NCBI RefSeq assembly: GCF_018687895.1
Contig: NZ_CP061307.1
Span: 1,881,948-1,945,947 of the forward strand
Direction of reading: 5' to 3'
Origin: Polynucleobacter sp. JS-JIR-II-50
GTDB taxonomy: Bacteria > Pseudomonadota > Gammaproteobacteria > Burkholderiales > Burkholderiaceae
Length of the DNA: 64,000 bases
In this document: one piece after another, positions 25,860 to 36,365 of the stretch
Layout: each line of letters begins with the position of its first letter
How positions within the stretch are numbered: position 1 is the stretch's first letter
Notes under the pieces: model-generated
The model's database searches: none
Seen by the model: the letters and a program-made list of their open reading frames with translations, nothing else
What the model was told of the DNA's origin: nothing
Program-made: the position numbers and the translations under genes

Positions 25860-28757
25860 ATGAATAACGAAATCAAGATCCGCGGTGCCCGCACCCACAA
25901 CCTCAAAAATATCAATCTAGACATCCCTAGGGAGAAACTCGTCGTCCTTACTGGCTTATCTGGCTCAGGCAAAAGCTCATTGGCTTTTGACACTCTGTAT
26001 GCAGAAGGTCAACGCCGCTACGTGGAATCTCTCTCAGCTTATGCCCGCCAGTTTTTGCAACTCATGGAAAAGCCAGATGTCGATACGATTGAAGGGCTTT
26101 CGCCAGCGATTTCGATTGAACAAAAAGCCACTAGCCATAATCCCCGCTCGACCGTTGGTACTGTTACTGAAATTCATGATTACTTGCGTTTGTTATTTGC
26201 CCGCGCGGGCACGCCCCATTGCCCAGATCACGATCTACCTTTAGAAGCACAAAGCGTTTCTCAAATGGTCGACACCGTACTCTCGATGCCAGAAGATACG
26301 AAATTGATGATTTTGGCTCCCGTCGTGAGCGAACGCAAAGGTGAATTCGTTGATCTCTTTCAAGACCTGCAGGCACAAGGCTTTGTGCGCTTTCGTGTGC
26401 GCTCTGGTGGTGGTACAGCAAACGTAGCAAAAGCCGAGATTTTTGAAGTGGATCAATTACCAACTCTCAAAAAGAACGATAAGCATTCGATTGAAGTGGT
26501 AGTGGATCGCATTAAAGTGCGTCCTGACATTCAGCAACGTTTGGCAGAATCTTTTGAGACAGCCTTACGTTTGGCGGATGGCAAAGCCATGATCGTCGAT
26601 ATGGATACTGGCAAAGAGATGATTTTCTCAAGTAAGTTTGCTTGCCCAGTTTGCTCATACTCCTTACAAGAATTAGAGCCACGCCTCTTCTCCTTTAATA
26701 ACCCGATGGGCGCCTGCCCTTCCTGTGACGGCCTGGGTCACCAGTCTTTCTTTGACCCAAAGCGCATCGTTGCCCATCCCGATTTATCACTCGCCTCTGG
26801 CGCTATTAAAGGATGGGATCGTCGCAATCAGTTTTATTTCAAACTACTTCAGACCCTGGCTAAGCATGGCGGCTTTGATGTGGAGAAGCCATTTGAAACA
26901 CTCAATAAGAAACAGCAAGATTTGATTCTCTTGGGCTCTGGCGATGTCACTATTCCTTTCGAGTACATCAATGAGCGTGGCAAGAACAGCATTCGCGAAC
27001 ATGCTTTCGAAGGGATTGTTGCCAACTTTGAAAGACGCTATCGCGAAACCGATTCCATGACAGTTCGTGAAGAACTATCGCGCTATCAGAATGTACAAAC
27101 TTGTCCTGAATGTAACGGCAGCCGTTTACGTAAAGAGGCGCGCTTTGTCAAAGTAGGTGAGAAGAAACAATCTCGTGCGATCTACGAGATCAGCGCCCTA
27201 CCACTGAAAGAAGCTAAAGAATATTTCGAGACACTCGAACTCAAAGGCGCTAAGCGAGAAATCGCTGACAAGATCGTCAAAGAGATTGGTGCACGTCTCC
27301 GCTTTTTAAATGACGTAGGCTTGGACTACCTTTCACTCGAGCGCAGCGCCGATACCTTGTCGGGTGGCGAAGCCCAACGTATCCGCCTGGCAAGCCAGAT
27401 TGGTTCTGGCTTAACGGGGGTGATGTATGTATTGGATGAACCTTCAATTGGCCTGCATCAACGCGATAACGATCGCCTGATTGGCACCCTGAAGCACCTG
27501 CGCGATTTAGGTAATAGTGTTTTAGTCGTTGAACATGATGAAGATATGATTCGCGCCTCTGACTGGGTGATTGATATCGGCCCTGGTGCTGGCGTTCATG
27601 GCGGTGAAGTAGTTGCGCAAGGTACGCCTGCCGAAGTAGAGGCAAACCCGAATTCATTAACCGGTGCTTACCTCGCCGGCCGTGAAGCAATTGCGGTTCC
27701 AGAAAAACGTATTCCTGTAAATGATCGCTTTTTAGAAATCATTGGTGCGCGTGGCAATAACTTGCAATCTGTTCATGCAAAGATTCCGGTTGGCTTGTTA
27801 ACTTGCGTTACTGGTGTATCAGGCTCTGGTAAATCCACCTTAATTAACGACACCTTGCATCATGCGGTTGCTCAGCATCTCTATGGCTCTAATGCAGAGC
27901 CTGCTGCGCACGATGCGATAAAGGGTCTAGAGCATTTCGATAAAGTGATTAGCGTTGACCAATCCCCTATTGGTAGAACACCGCGCTCTAACCCGGCTAC
28001 CTATACCGGGTTATTTACTCCAATTAGAGAACTCTTTGCAGGCGTTCCCGCATCACGCGAGCGGGGCTATGAAGCCGGTCGCTTCTCCTTCAACGTTAAG
28101 GGTGGTCGCTGCGATTCATGTGAAGGTGATGGCGTTCTCAAAGTAGAGATGCACTTCTTGCCCGACGTGTATGTTCCCTGTGATGTTTGTCATGGAAAGC
28201 GTTACAACCGTGAAACTTTAGATATTCGCTACAAGGGTAAGAATATTCATGAAGTGCTCTCGATGACAATCGAACAAGCCCATGAGTTCTTTGAAGCGGT
28301 ACCTGTTGTTAAGCGCAAACTCAAAACATTGCTAGATGTTGGTCTGGGCTATGTGAAGCTTGGACAAAGCGCGACAACGCTTTCTGGTGGTGAAGCGCAG
28401 CGGGTGAAGCTCTCCCTTGAGCTCTCCAAGCGTGATACCGGAAGAACCCTATACATTCTGGATGAACCAACCACTGGTTTGCACTTCCATGATATTCAGC
28501 TCCTGCTAACGGTAATTCAGACCCTCAAGAAACAAGGCAATACGATTGTCATCATTGAGCACAACCTTGATGTTATTAAGACTGCGGATTGGATTATTGA
28601 CTTAGGGCCTAAGGGCGGCGCCGGTGGCGGGCAAATCATTGCTAACGGCACACCAGAAGACGTAGCGAAAAATGAATTGAGTTTTACAGGGCACTACTTA
28701 GCGCCATTGCTAACTCGCAAAACTCCTACTCCTGTAGCCAGTAAAAAGAAAAAGTAG
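25860..28757 (+). CDS. uvrA: Excinuclease ABC subunit A
   Basis: UvrA is the damage-sensing ATPase of nucleotide excision repair. The 965-residue protein has two ABC modules: Walker [10 protein letters not shown] near residue 34 and GVSGSGKST near 655, with signatures [12 protein letters not shown] near 500 and [12 protein letters not shown] near 842. Zinc-binding CxxC pairs are CPVC/CPSC at about 262-288 and CDSC/CDVC at about 750-777. It converges on the KefB-type antiporter. No SOS box is visible in the short upstream gap. Confidence 0.98.
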   Translation: MNNEIKIRGARTHNLKNINLDIPREKLVVLTGLSGSGKSSLAFDTLYAEGQRRYVESLSAYARQFLQLMEKPDVDTIEGLSPAISIEQKATSHNPRSTVGTVTEIHDYLRLLFARAGTPHCPDHDLPLEAQSVSQMVDTVLSMPEDTKLMILAPVVSERKGEFVDLFQDLQAQGFVRFRVRSGGGTANVAKAEIFEVDQLPTLKKNDKHSIEVVVDRIKVRPDIQQRLAESFETALRLADGKAMIVDMDTGKEMIFSSKFACPVCSYSLQELEPRLFSFNNPMGACPSCDGLGHQSFFDPKRIVAHPDLSLASGAIKGWDRRNQFYFKLLQTLAKHGGFDVEKPFETLNKKQQDLILLGSGDVTIPFEYINERGKNSIREHAFEGIVANFERRYRETDSMTVREELSRYQNVQTCPECNGSRLRKEARFVKVGEKKQSRAIYEISALPLKEAKEYFETLELKGAKREIADKIVKEIGARLRFLNDVGLDYLSLERSADTLSGGEAQRIRLASQIGSGLTGVMYVLDEPSIGLHQRDNDRLIGTLKHLRDLGNSVLVVEHDEDMIRASDWVIDIGPGAGVHGGEVVAQGTPAEVEANPNSLTGAYLAGREAIAVPEKRIPVNDRFLEIIGARGNNLQSVHAKIPVGLLTCVTGVSGSGKSTLINDTLHHAVAQHLYGSNAEPAAHDAIKGLEHFDKVISVDQSPIGRTPRSNPATYTGLFTPIRELFAGVPASRERGYEAGRFSFNVKGGRCDSCEGDGVLKVEMHFLPDVYVPCDVCHGKRYNRETLDIRYKGKNIHEVLSMTIEQAHEFFEAVPVVKRKLKTLLDVGLGYVKLGQSATTLSGGEAQRVKLSLELSKRDTGRTLYILDEPTTGLHFHDIQLLLTVIQTLKKQGNTIVIIEHNLDVIKTADWIIDLGPKGGAGGGQIIANGTPEDVAKNELSFTGHYLAPLLTRKTPTPVASKKKK

Positions 28758-28764
28758 CGGCAAC

Positions 28765-28785
28765 CTAGCAATCTAATATTGCTAG
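28765..28785. terminator. Hairpin between uvrA and the antiporter gene
   Basis: CTAGCAAT and ATTGCTAG are perfect eight-base arms with a five-base loop, eight bases after the uvrA stop. T tracts are weak on both strands. Confidence 0.4.
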
Positions 28786-28796
28786 CTTCATCGATC

Positions 28797-30779
28797 TCAG
28801 AGTAATTTAGCTTCAGCCAAATCGGTTGCCTCTGAATTGCCTGAGATCACTAAAATGTCGTTGGCCTCAAGCCTGAGATCGAGAGTGGGGTCCAACTTTA
28901 CATAATCGGCGTTTCGACCTTTGCGGCGCACTGCCTGAACATTAACGCCTTCTTTTTCTAGATCGAGCTCGCCTAGCGTTTTACCAATCGCCTTTGCATG
29001 GGGCAGTAGCGTAATGGCATGTAAACGCCAAGATTCATTGGAACCAAAGTCATCGTCCGCAGACCCTCGGAAGTAGCCCCTCAATAGGCTGTAGCGCTCT
29101 TCCCTTGCTGTTGTGATGCGTCGCACTACCTTACGCATTGGCACACCCATGATTAGCAGAACATGGGAAGCAATCATCAAACTGCCTTCAATGAGTTCGG
29201 GCACGACCTCAGTAGCTCCAGCTGCCTGCAACTTGGCGATATCTGCATCATCTCTAGTACGCACCAATACCGTCATGCCAGGACGCAAGCGCTCTACCTG
29301 GCGAAGGACGCGCATACTTGCTGCAGTATCGGCATAAGTAATTACTACTGCCTTAGCTCTTGAAAGGCCAGCAGCCACTAAATAGTTTTCACGACTAGCG
29401 TCGCCATAAACCACATTATCTCCAGCAGCCGCAGCCTCTTTAACGCGATCAGGATCTAAGTCCAAAGCAATATAAGGAATTTTTTCTTGATCGAGCATGC
29501 GTGCCAGGCTTTGACCTGAACGACCAAAACCACAAATGACCACGTGATTTTCATTACGAACACTCTTGGCGGCAACACGAGTTAACGCAAGCGATTGCAG
29601 CAACCATTCATTGCTGGAGAAACGCATTGCAATGCGATCGCTATATTCAATGAGAAATGGTGCGCAAAACATGGAGATCAACATCGCTGCCAATACTGCT
29701 TGGCTTAAGACGGGGTCAATTAAATCCAAGCCATCAATTTGATTAAGCAACACAAAGCCGAATTCACCTGCCTGAGCTAAGCACAAGCCAGTCCTAATGG
29801 AGATTCCAGGGCTAGAGCCAAAGCCCCGTGATAACAAAGCAATAAGACCAAACTTGAAGATGAGTGGGCCAACCAGCAAAACTAAAACCAATAGCCACTG
29901 CTCACGAATGACATTGAAATCCAGCAACATGCCAATCGTCACAAAGAAGAGGCCGAGTAAAACATCGCGAAACGGCTTAATATCCTCTTCCACTTGATGG
30001 CGATAAGGCGTTTCAGAAATCAACATGCCAGCCAAGAACGCACCAAGCGCTAGCGACAAGCCAAAGTGTTCGGTAAGCGCCGCCATACCCAAAACAATCA
30101 ACAACAGATTGAGCATGAACAACTCTTGTGAGCGCAACTTAGCAACTAACTTAAACCAATGACTCATCAAGCTTTGGCCAATAAAGAAAATCAACACCAA
30201 AGCAACGGTGATTTTGATAGATGCTGCAGTTAACGCAACGAACAAGTCGGAAGGATTTTTTCCGAGCGATGGTAATAGGATTAACAGGAAGACCACGGCC
30301 AAATCCTGGAATAACAAAATACCCACGACATTGCGACCATGCTCTGTCTCTAATTCAGCGCGATCAGCAATCAGCTTGGTCACAATTGCGGTTGATGACA
30401 TTGCCAGGGCACCACCTAAAGCGATCGCAGCATGCCATGAGATGGGATAAATCCAATTCATTAGCAAACTAGCGGGGATTGCTAAAAGCATTGTCAGAAT
30501 GACTTGGCTGCCACCAAGACCAAATACGATTGATCGCATTGCCCTTAATTTATGCAGGTTAAATTCCAAACCAATCGAGAACATCAAGAAAACTACGCCA
30601 AATTCAGCCAAATACTTCACTGTGGCTGAATCATTCGCCAAGCCCAGGGCATTAGGCCCAATCAGCACGCCAATGGCCAAATAGCCCAAAATAGGGGGTA
30701 AGCCAAAATAGCGGAAAATAACCACTCCGGCCACACCCGAGGCCAGGAGAATGAGGGTTAATTGAAGGACTGACGGCAT
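28797..30779 (-). CDS. KefB-type monovalent cation/proton antiporter (CPA2)
   Basis: The 660-residue protein combines about 12-13 transmembrane helices (1-390), including GVVFLMFSIGLEFNLHKL, with a cytoplasmic RCK/TrkA-N domain starting HVVICGFGRSGQSLARML near residue 412. A TrkA-C domain follows near the end (LRLEANDILVISGN). Potassium efflux systems of the Kef type have this design; ion and gating ligand are not shown by sequence. Its start is only 11 bases from that of kdsD, which is divergent. Confidence 0.9.
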   Translation of the reverse strand: MPSVLQLTLILLASGVAGVVIFRYFGLPPILGYLAIGVLIGPNALGLANDSATVKYLAEFGVVFLMFSIGLEFNLHKLRAMRSIVFGLGGSQVILTMLLAIPASLLMNWIYPISWHAAIALGGALAMSSTAIVTKLIADRAELETEHGRNVVGILLFQDLAVVFLLILLPSLGKNPSDLFVALTAASIKITVALVLIFFIGQSLMSHWFKLVAKLRSQELFMLNLLLIVLGMAALTEHFGLSLALGAFLAGMLISETPYRHQVEEDIKPFRDVLLGLFFVTIGMLLDFNVIREQWLLVLVLLVGPLIFKFGLIALLSRGFGSSPGISIRTGLCLAQAGEFGFVLLNQIDGLDLIDPVLSQAVLAAMLISMFCAPFLIEYSDRIAMRFSSNEWLLQSLALTRVAAKSVRNENHVVICGFGRSGQSLARMLDQEKIPYIALDLDPDRVKEAAAAGDNVVYGDASRENYLVAAGLSRAKAVVITYADTAASMRVLRQVERLRPGMTVLVRTRDDADIAKLQAAGATEVVPELIEGSLMIASHVLLIMGVPMRKVVRRITTAREERYSLLRGYFRGSADDDFGSNESWRLHAITLLPHAKAIGKTLGELDLEKEGVNVQAVRRKGRNADYVKLDPTLDLRLEANDILVISGNSEATDLAEAKLL

Positions 30780-30784
30780 ATACT
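30779..30784 (+). promoter_or_regulatory. -10-like hexamer six bases before the kdsD ATG
   Basis: TATACT is followed by six bases and ATG at 30791. It overlaps the first base of the divergent antiporter start codon. No ribosome binding site is possible between them, which suggests a leaderless kdsD message. Confidence 0.5.
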
Positions 30785-30790
30785 TACTCG

Positions 30791-31783
30791 ATGATAGCTA
30801 AGACTCGTGAACGTACCCTAAAGCTTGCGCGCGACACCCTCACTATTGAGGCTGCCGCACTGCAAACTATGCGTGATCGCCTTGAGGGCGCCAATGCTGA
30901 TGCCCTCGTCCTGGCGGTTGAACTTTTACATGGCTGCAAAGGCAGAATCGTAGTTTCTGGAATCGGCAAATCGGGCCATATTGCCCGCAAAATTGCAGCC
31001 ACCTTTGCCTCCACAGGCTCTCCGGCATTTTTTGTTCATCCCGCTGAAGCCAGCCATGGCGACTTAGGCATGGTTACTAGAGATGATGTTTTTGTCGCAC
31101 TTTCTAATTCCGGCGAGACCGATGAGCTTTTGACTATCGTGCCAATCGTGAAACGCACTGGCGCAAAACTTATTGCCCTCACTGGCGCCCCAAATTCTTC
31201 TCTGGCCAAATTGGCAGACGCGCATCTAGATACCAGTGTTGAAAAAGAAGCTTGCCCTTTAAATCTAGCGCCCACTACCAGCACCACTGCAGCACTAGCC
31301 ATGGGCGATGCACTAGCTGTCGCCTTACTAGATGCGCGCGGCTTTGAAGCTGAAGACTTTATTCGTTCACATCCCGGCGGCAGACTAGGTCGCAAGCAAT
31401 TGATGCATGTCAGTGAAGTAATGCGCAGCCTTGCAGACACACCTAAGATCTCCATTGGTGCATCACTACAAGATGCTTTGTTAGAGATGACCTCAAAGCG
31501 CATGGGTATGGTGGTGATCCTAGATGCCAACAAAAAAGTATTTGGCATATTGACCGACGGCGACTTGCGTCGCCTTCTGGAAAAAACTACTGACCTTGGC
31601 GGCATCAAACTCGAGAGTGCAACCACCGCCGATCCTCGCACCATTCCAGCAGAGCTTCTTGCTGAAGAGGCGATTGAGATGATGGAGAAACATCGCATCA
31701 ATCATTTAGTAGTGACAGATAACCAAGGTCATTTATTAGGCGCATTAAATCTGCATGATTTATTTGCAGCCAAAGTCATTTAA
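30791..31783 (+). CDS. kdsD: D-arabinose 5-phosphate isomerase
   Basis: KdsD converts ribulose-5-phosphate to arabinose-5-phosphate, the first step to Kdo of lipopolysaccharide. The N-terminal SIS domain (about 40-175) has VVSGIGKSGHIARKIAATFASTG and FVALSNSGETDEL. Two CBS domains follow (about 215-330). SHPGGRLGRK is conserved. The length of 330 residues is normal. It starts the run kdsD-kdsC-lptC-lptA-lptB on one strand, with gaps of 28, 3 and 1 bases and then a 4-base overlap. Confidence 0.95.
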   Translation: MIAKTRERTLKLARDTLTIEAAALQTMRDRLEGANADALVLAVELLHGCKGRIVVSGIGKSGHIARKIAATFASTGSPAFFVHPAEASHGDLGMVTRDDVFVALSNSGETDELLTIVPIVKRTGAKLIALTGAPNSSLAKLADAHLDTSVEKEACPLNLAPTTSTTAALAMGDALAVALLDARGFEAEDFIRSHPGGRLGRKQLMHVSEVMRSLADTPKISIGASLQDALLEMTSKRMGMVVILDANKKVFGILTDGDLRRLLEKTTDLGGIKLESATTADPRTIPAELLAEEAIEMMEKHRINHLVVTDNQGHLLGALNLHDLFAAKVI

Positions 31784-31811
31784 CCTCCATTAGCAATCGA
31801 GTTTCCCTTTC

Positions 31812-32384
31812 ATGCCAAGCGCTTTCAATACCCACAAGACCAATCCTCTAGCTCAATACCCACAAGCTTGGGAGCGCGCAGGCAAAGTAAAGCTTTTGGT
31901 CTTGGATGTTGATGGCGTATTAACCAATGGACAAGTTTGGATTGGCTCTGATGGTAAAGAATCATTAAAAGCCTTTGATATACAAGATGGCTTAGGCATT
32001 AAATTATTAGAGCAATGCGGTATTCCAACTGCCATCATTACCGGCAGAAATTCCAAAATGGTTTTGGCGCGCTGTGAAGAGCTTGGTATTAAACATGTCC
32101 ACATGGGTGTTGAAAACAAAGCTATTGCCCTGAAAGAAGTTCTTCAATCTCTGGGGCTGACTGCGGCTGACTGCGCTGTTATGGGTGACGATTGGCCAGA
32201 CATGCAGATGATGAAAAATGCAGGCTTTCGAATTTGCCCAGCACAAGGTCACGAAGCTGTACAAGAATTTTCCCATCTAGTGACAACACGTAATGGTGGC
32301 AATAGCGCAGTACGTGAAGTATGTGACCTGATTCTCAAAGCCCAGAATCGCTATGAAGAATTACTGCTTAAGGCTCGTAGCTAA
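31812..32384 (+). CDS. kdsC: Kdo 8-phosphate phosphatase
   Basis: KdsC removes phosphate from Kdo-8-phosphate. It is a small HAD phosphatase without a large cap, forming tetramers in the family. The nucleophile motif is LVLDVDGVLTNGQ (about 30-42), the lysine region is AIITGRNSKMV, and the metal aspartates are in VMGDDWPDMQMM. The length of 190 residues is slightly longer than average at the N-terminus. It lies between kdsD and lptC. Confidence 0.95.
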   Translation: MPSAFNTHKTNPLAQYPQAWERAGKVKLLVLDVDGVLTNGQVWIGSDGKESLKAFDIQDGLGIKLLEQCGIPTAIITGRNSKMVLARCEELGIKHVHMGVENKAIALKEVLQSLGLTAADCAVMGDDWPDMQMMKNAGFRICPAQGHEAVQEFSHLVTTRNGGNSAVREVCDLILKAQNRYEELLLKARS

Positions 32385-32387
32385 GCA

Positions 32388-33029
32388 ATGCAGTTAAAGC
32401 CTCAGCAAATTAAAGTTAGCGTCGGTCGCGCTCTATTGCGCATGCTGCCCTTGATACTGATGGGAGCACTCACGCTGGCAACTTTTTGGTTGGTCCAAAA
32501 AAATACTCCGCCAGAAAAATCTCCTTTAGAACGCGTGCGCCTGCATGAGCCTGACTACACCATCAAAGATGGTGCACTATCCGCTCTAAATGAATTAGGC
32601 AATACCAAATACCGAGTGTTGGGGGTAAAAGTTACCCACTATGATGACGATGCCTCTATCGATATCCTGACGCCGCGCATGCGCCTGTTTCAAGCTGAGA
32701 AAGCGCCTGTAACCGTTAAGTCAGATACAGGCCATATCGACGGTGATCTCACCATCCTCGATTTATACGATAACGCCAGCATCTTTCGCCCAGCTCAAGA
32801 GGCGACTGCATCACAGCCAGCCACTTTAAGAATGTTGGCTAGCTCAAGTTATTTCAAGGTGCTCATTAACGATGACATTATTGAAACCGATCGGCCAATT
32901 ACCCTTGAGCAGGGAATGTCAATCATGAACTCCACTGAAGGTGGTGTATTTAACAATGTCGAACAAAGTATGGTGCTGAGCGGCCAGGTTAAAGGACGTA
33001 TCGAGCGCGCCCCACGGAGCCATCAATAA
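32388..33029 (+). CDS. lptC: Lipopolysaccharide export protein LptC
   Basis: LptC is a bitopic inner-membrane protein that links LptBFG to the periplasmic LptA bridge. One hydrophobic helix (about residues 16-36, LPLILMGALTLATFWLVQ) precedes a beta-jellyroll domain with LRLHEPDYTIKDGALSALNE-like and RPITLEQG-like segments. The sequence is weakly conserved, as is usual for this family, so the call also rests on position between kdsC and lptA. The length of 213 residues is normal. Confidence 0.87.
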   Translation: MQLKPQQIKVSVGRALLRMLPLILMGALTLATFWLVQKNTPPEKSPLERVRLHEPDYTIKDGALSALNELGNTKYRVLGVKVTHYDDDASIDILTPRMRLFQAEKAPVTVKSDTGHIDGDLTILDLYDNASIFRPAQEATASQPATLRMLASSSYFKVLINDDIIETDRPITLEQGMSIMNSTEGGVFNNVEQSMVLSGQVKGRIERAPRSHQ

Positions 33030-33030
33030 A

Positions 33031-33603
33031 ATGGTGCCGATGAAAAGTTTGTTTATTCGCTTCGCACTCTTAGGCGCCTTTGCTACAGGACTATCCATTG
33101 CGCCTTTGTCGTATGCAGAAAAAGCAGATCAAGATAAACCTGTCATTTTGGAAGCAGAGAAAGTTTCTGTAAACGACGTTAAGCAAATCTATGACCTCAA
33201 TGGTCAGGTGCTACTAATCAAAGGCAGCATTATTGTTACTGGTGAGGATGGCCACATTGAAGTGGATCCTCAGGGTTATGAGTTTGTCGATGTCGTGGGC
33301 ACTCCGGAAGCGGTAGCGAGCTTTAGGCAACGTCGCGAAGGTCTTGCAGATGAATTCATGCAAGGGCGTGGCGCACAGGTTACTTATGACGCCAAGACAG
33401 AGTTCCTGACGCTTACTGGCGACGCTAGCTTGAAGCGTTTACTCAATATGCAAATGCTCGATCAATTAAAAGGCTGGAAAATTGAGTACGATGATGTAAA
33501 GCAGTACTATCATGTCACGCCTCCTAAAGATGCAAAACCGGATGATCTACCCTTAGCAAGAGCCATCCTTTCACCAAGACGAAAAGCAACCCTAGAGAAA
33601 TGA
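33031..33603 (+). CDS. lptA: Lipopolysaccharide transport protein LptA
   Basis: LptA forms the periplasmic bridge for lipopolysaccharide. A signal peptide ([27 protein letters not shown]) ends at about residue 30. The mature domain shows the expected repeats [39 protein letters not shown]. The ATG at 33031 is one base after the lptC stop; a second ATG three codons later is also possible. The end overlaps the lptB start by four bases. Confidence 0.92.
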   Translation: MVPMKSLFIRFALLGAFATGLSIAPLSYAEKADQDKPVILEAEKVSVNDVKQIYDLNGQVLLIKGSIIVTGEDGHIEVDPQGYEFVDVVGTPEAVASFRQRREGLADEFMQGRGAQVTYDAKTEFLTLTGDASLKRLLNMQMLDQLKGWKIEYDDVKQYYHVTPPKDAKPDDLPLARAILSPRRKATLEK

Positions 33604-34367
33604 CAGCGGATTTAGCCCAAATCGATAATGCGCCAACTCTTAGCGCCCATAACTTACAAAAACGGTATGGCTCAAGAACAGTGGTTCGCGACGTATCCGT
33701 ACAAGTCAGATGTGGTGAAGTTGTGGGCCTACTAGGCCCGAATGGAGCCGGAAAAACAACGTCCTTCTACATGATTGTTGGGCTGGTCCCGCTTGATGGT
33801 GGCAACATTGTTTTAGATGGCGCAGATATTACGCATTTACCGATCCATGAACGAGCTCGAATGGGTCTCTCCTATTTGCCGCAAGAAGCCTCTGTATTTA
33901 GAAAGCTCAACGTAGCTGAAAATATTCAGGCAGTCCTAGAGCTTCAAGCTCAAGGTGGCAAGCCCCTGACTAAAGCTGAAATTGCCAACCGCCTAGATGA
34001 GCTCTTGGGCGAACTCCAAATTAGTCACCTGCGTAATAACCCAGCCCTCTCCCTATCAGGTGGTGAACGTAGACGGGTAGAAATTGCGAGAGCGCTAGCT
34101 TCGCAGCCAAAATTTATCCTGCTAGATGAACCTTTTGCTGGTGTTGACCCTATTGCTGTTGGGGAAATCCAGCGCATTGTGCGCTTCCTGCGGGACCGCC
34201 AAATTGGGGTGCTTATTACCGACCACAACGTCCGCGAAACCCTAGGCATCTGTGATCACGCCTACATCATCAGTGAAGGCAGCGTATTGGCCGAAGGTAA
34301 GCCTGATCAAATTATTCAGAACGATGCTGTCCGCAGAGTCTATCTGGGCGAAAACTTCCGGATGTAG
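33600..34367 (+). CDS. lptB: Lipopolysaccharide export ATPase LptB
   Basis: LptB powers LPS extraction with LptFG. Walker A is [19 protein letters not shown] near residue 44, the signature [15 protein letters not shown] lies near 155, Walker B is [16 protein letters not shown], and the H-loop is [10 protein letters not shown]. All are intact. The length of 255 residues is normal. A 193-bp gap separates it from hpf. Many relatives carry rpoN in this position; none is visible here. Confidence 0.97.
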   Translation: MTADLAQIDNAPTLSAHNLQKRYGSRTVVRDVSVQVRCGEVVGLLGPNGAGKTTSFYMIVGLVPLDGGNIVLDGADITHLPIHERARMGLSYLPQEASVFRKLNVAENIQAVLELQAQGGKPLTKAEIANRLDELLGELQISHLRNNPALSLSGGERRRVEIARALASQPKFILLDEPFAGVDPIAVGEIQRIVRFLRDRQIGVLITDHNVRETLGICDHAYIISEGSVLAEGKPDQIIQNDAVRRVYLGENFRM

Positions 34368-34530
34368 GCCAGACAAGGCTTCCCGCTTTTAAAGTAATAA
34401 TAATTGCACTTCCCTCTTGGTTTTCAGCAAATTCGCTGATACGCTGGAGGCTCATGGTTTATTTTCCAAAAAAAACAGCACAAAAAATTTCAGGGGCTTG
34501 CTGCGCACCCCAGGTATGACTATGCGCACG

Positions 34531-34549
34531 CATCTATAGCATCTATAAA
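34531..34549 (+). promoter_or_regulatory. Tandem nine-base repeat and -10-like element before hpf
   Basis: CATCTATAG (34531-34539) is followed directly by CATCTATAA (34540-34548). The second copy ends with TATAAA (34544-34549), a -10 candidate, and the hpf ribosome binding site AGGAG follows at once. The rest of the 193-base lptB-hpf gap holds only an 18-codon frame beginning at about 34455, which I do not think is a gene. Confidence 0.3.
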
Positions 34550-34560
34550 AGGAGTCGCTA

Positions 34561-34884
34561 ATGAATTTGAAAATTAATAGCCGTCATGTGGAAGTTACCC
34601 CTGCCATGCGCTCTCATCTTGAGGCGGGACTAGCAAAAATTCGTAAGCACTTCGATCACGTTATTGATGCATCAGCCTTCCTGGTAGTAGACAAGGCCAA
34701 AGAGAAAGACTTGCGTCAAAGCGCCGAGATCACCATTCATCTCAAAGGGAAAGATCTGTTCGCTGAAGCACACAATGCTGATCTCTACCACGCCATGGAT
34801 GCAGTCGTTGATAAGTTAGAGCGTCAAGTTGTCAAGCACAAAGAAAAGATCCAAGATCATCACCACGAAAAGCATTTTGAGTGA
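34561..34884 (+). CDS. hpf: Ribosome hibernation-promoting factor (short form)
   Basis: The protein binds the 30S decoding region and stops translation in starved cells. It begins MNLKINSRHVEVTPAMRSHLEAGLAKIRKHFDHV and carries an S30AE/RaiA domain over residues 1-100, ending in a histidine-rich tail (KIQDHHHEKHFE). At 107 residues this is the short form that works with RMF in enterobacteria. AGGAG lies six bases before the ATG. ptsN follows after 33 bases. Confidence 0.94.
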   Translation: MNLKINSRHVEVTPAMRSHLEAGLAKIRKHFDHVIDASAFLVVDKAKEKDLRQSAEITIHLKGKDLFAEAHNADLYHAMDAVVDKLERQVVKHKEKIQDHHHEKHFE

Positions 34885-34903
34885 TCTTGTACGTCAGGAC
34901 ACC

Positions 34904-34909
34904 TATAAT
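34904..34909 (+). promoter_or_regulatory. Consensus -10 eight bases before the ptsN ATG
   Basis: TATAAT matches the sigma-70 consensus perfectly and is followed by eight bases and ATG at 34918. Transcription would begin within about two bases of the start codon. The -35 is poor. Confidence 0.5.
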
Positions 34910-34917
34910 CAATTCAC

Positions 34918-35379
34918 ATGAATGCCCTGACCAATCTTTTTACTCCCGACTGCATTGCATTAGATATCCCCGCCACAAGCAGGGCTGATGCATTTGCAGC
35001 CGCTGGAGAACTGTTTTCTAAACAAACAGGAATAACAGCAAACTCCGTTATAGAGTTTCTCAATGCTCGCGAAGATTTAGGCTCTACCGCCCTCGGCGCT
35101 GGTGTAGCCATTCCTCACGGCCGCGTGAAAGGCTTAAAGCAGCCGAGCGCCGCTTTTATGAGACTGCAAAACCCCATTGAGTTTGCAGCTCCGGATGGTG
35201 AAGCGGTGTCCATCTTGATTTTCTTGCTGGTGCCTGAAAAAGCCACCCAACAACATTTAGAAATTTTGTCTTCAATTGCTCAGCTGCTGTCGGATGCAGA
35301 TGCTCGCGAGACCTTAACGTCTACCGCAGACCCCTTAAAAGTTTGCGAACTCTTACAACACTGGGGTACAGCAAAATGA
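34918..35379 (+). CDS. ptsN: PTS IIA-Ntr regulatory protein
   Basis: PtsN is the terminal acceptor of the nitrogen phosphotransferase chain and regulates by protein binding. The phosphorylated histidine lies in [16 protein letters not shown] near residue 67. The length of 153 residues is normal. The end overlaps the hprK start by four bases (ATGA). PtsN and HprK sit together in many beta-proteobacteria. Confidence 0.95.
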   Translation: MNALTNLFTPDCIALDIPATSRADAFAAAGELFSKQTGITANSVIEFLNAREDLGSTALGAGVAIPHGRVKGLKQPSAAFMRLQNPIEFAAPDGEAVSILIFLLVPEKATQQHLEILSSIAQLLSDADARETLTSTADPLKVCELLQHWGTAK

Positions 35380-36362
35380 CTCAGCCATTACTCCTAGAGG
35401 GAGTAACTGCTCAGCAGATTTTTGATGACAATGTTTCAGAATTAAAGCTGTCTTGGATTGGCGGTCTTGAAGGTGCCGACCGCACCTTCCCACCAGAAGC
35501 GGTAAAAGTAGCTGCAGCCAGCTCCGACTTGGTGGGTCACTTAAACCTTATTCACCCAAGTCGTATTCAAATTTTCGGCGAGCAAGAGATTGAATATCAC
35601 GCAGCTTTGGAGCCGAAACAAAGACAAGAGCAAATTGCTAGTTTGATCTCCAAGATGCCTCCTTGTGTCATTGTGGCTGATGGTAAGAGTGCGGATCCAG
35701 ACTTACAACTATTCTGCCAACGCTCCTCAACACCGCTATTCACCACTGCGATTTCTGCTGCGGAAGTCATTGATCATTTACGTATTTACTTAACCAAAAT
35801 TGGTGCGCCTCAGATCACCATGCATGGTGTCTTCATGGATATTCTGGGCTTGGGCGTGCTCCTTACTGGCGAATCCGGGCTGGGTAAAAGTGAATTAGGT
35901 CTTGAGCTCATTTCTCGTGGGCATGGATTAGTAGCCGATGATGCGGTTGACTTTGCACGCCTTGGACCTGATTACATTGAAGGTCGCTGCCCCGTCATCT
36001 TGCGCAACCTGCTTGAGGTACGCGGACTAGGATTACTCGACATTCGGACGATCTTTGGTGAAACCGCAGTACGTCGCAAATTAAAACTACGCCTGATTGT
36101 TCAGCTTGTTCGTAGAACCGATGGCGAGTTTGAGCGTCTGCCTCTTGAAGCCCAACACATTGATGTGCTGGGCGTTCCGATTCGTACGGTCAAAATTCAG
36201 GTGGCTGCGGGTCGCAACTTGGCGGTACTAGTTGAGGCCGCTGTACGCAATACTATTTTGCAATTGCGCGGTATCGATACCTTAAAAGAATTTATCGAGC
36301 GTCAACGCATTCAGATGAATGCGGAGTCAGAATCCTCAAAGTCCCAAGGACGCCTACTCTAA
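35376..36362 (+). CDS. hprK: HPr kinase/phosphorylase
   Basis: HprK phosphorylates the seryl residue of the PTS protein HPr and removes it again. The Walker [20 protein letters not shown] sits at about 155-173, and the family signature [17 protein letters not shown] follows. The frame is open from 35343, but the ATG at 35376 overlaps the ptsN stop and gives the normal 328-residue length. rapZ is three bases downstream. Confidence 0.95.
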   Translation: MTQPLLLEGVTAQQIFDDNVSELKLSWIGGLEGADRTFPPEAVKVAAASSDLVGHLNLIHPSRIQIFGEQEIEYHAALEPKQRQEQIASLISKMPPCVIVADGKSADPDLQLFCQRSSTPLFTTAISAAEVIDHLRIYLTKIGAPQITMHGVFMDILGLGVLLTGESGLGKSELGLELISRGHGLVADDAVDFARLGPDYIEGRCPVILRNLLEVRGLGLLDIRTIFGETAVRRKLKLRLIVQLVRRTDGEFERLPLEAQHIDVLGVPIRTVKIQVAAGRNLAVLVEAAVRNTILQLRGIDTLKEFIERQRIQMNAESESSKSQGRLL

Positions 36363-36365
36363 GCC

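Noticed and set aside
31036..31701. 221-codon open frame on the minus strand inside kdsD
   Set aside because: It is a serine/alanine-rich shadow of a well-conserved gene, with no recognisable domain.
34455..34511. 18-codon frame in the lptB-hpf gap as an rpoN remnant
   Set aside because: No sigma-54 motif (glutamine-rich start or RpoN box) can be seen. It is too short to judge.
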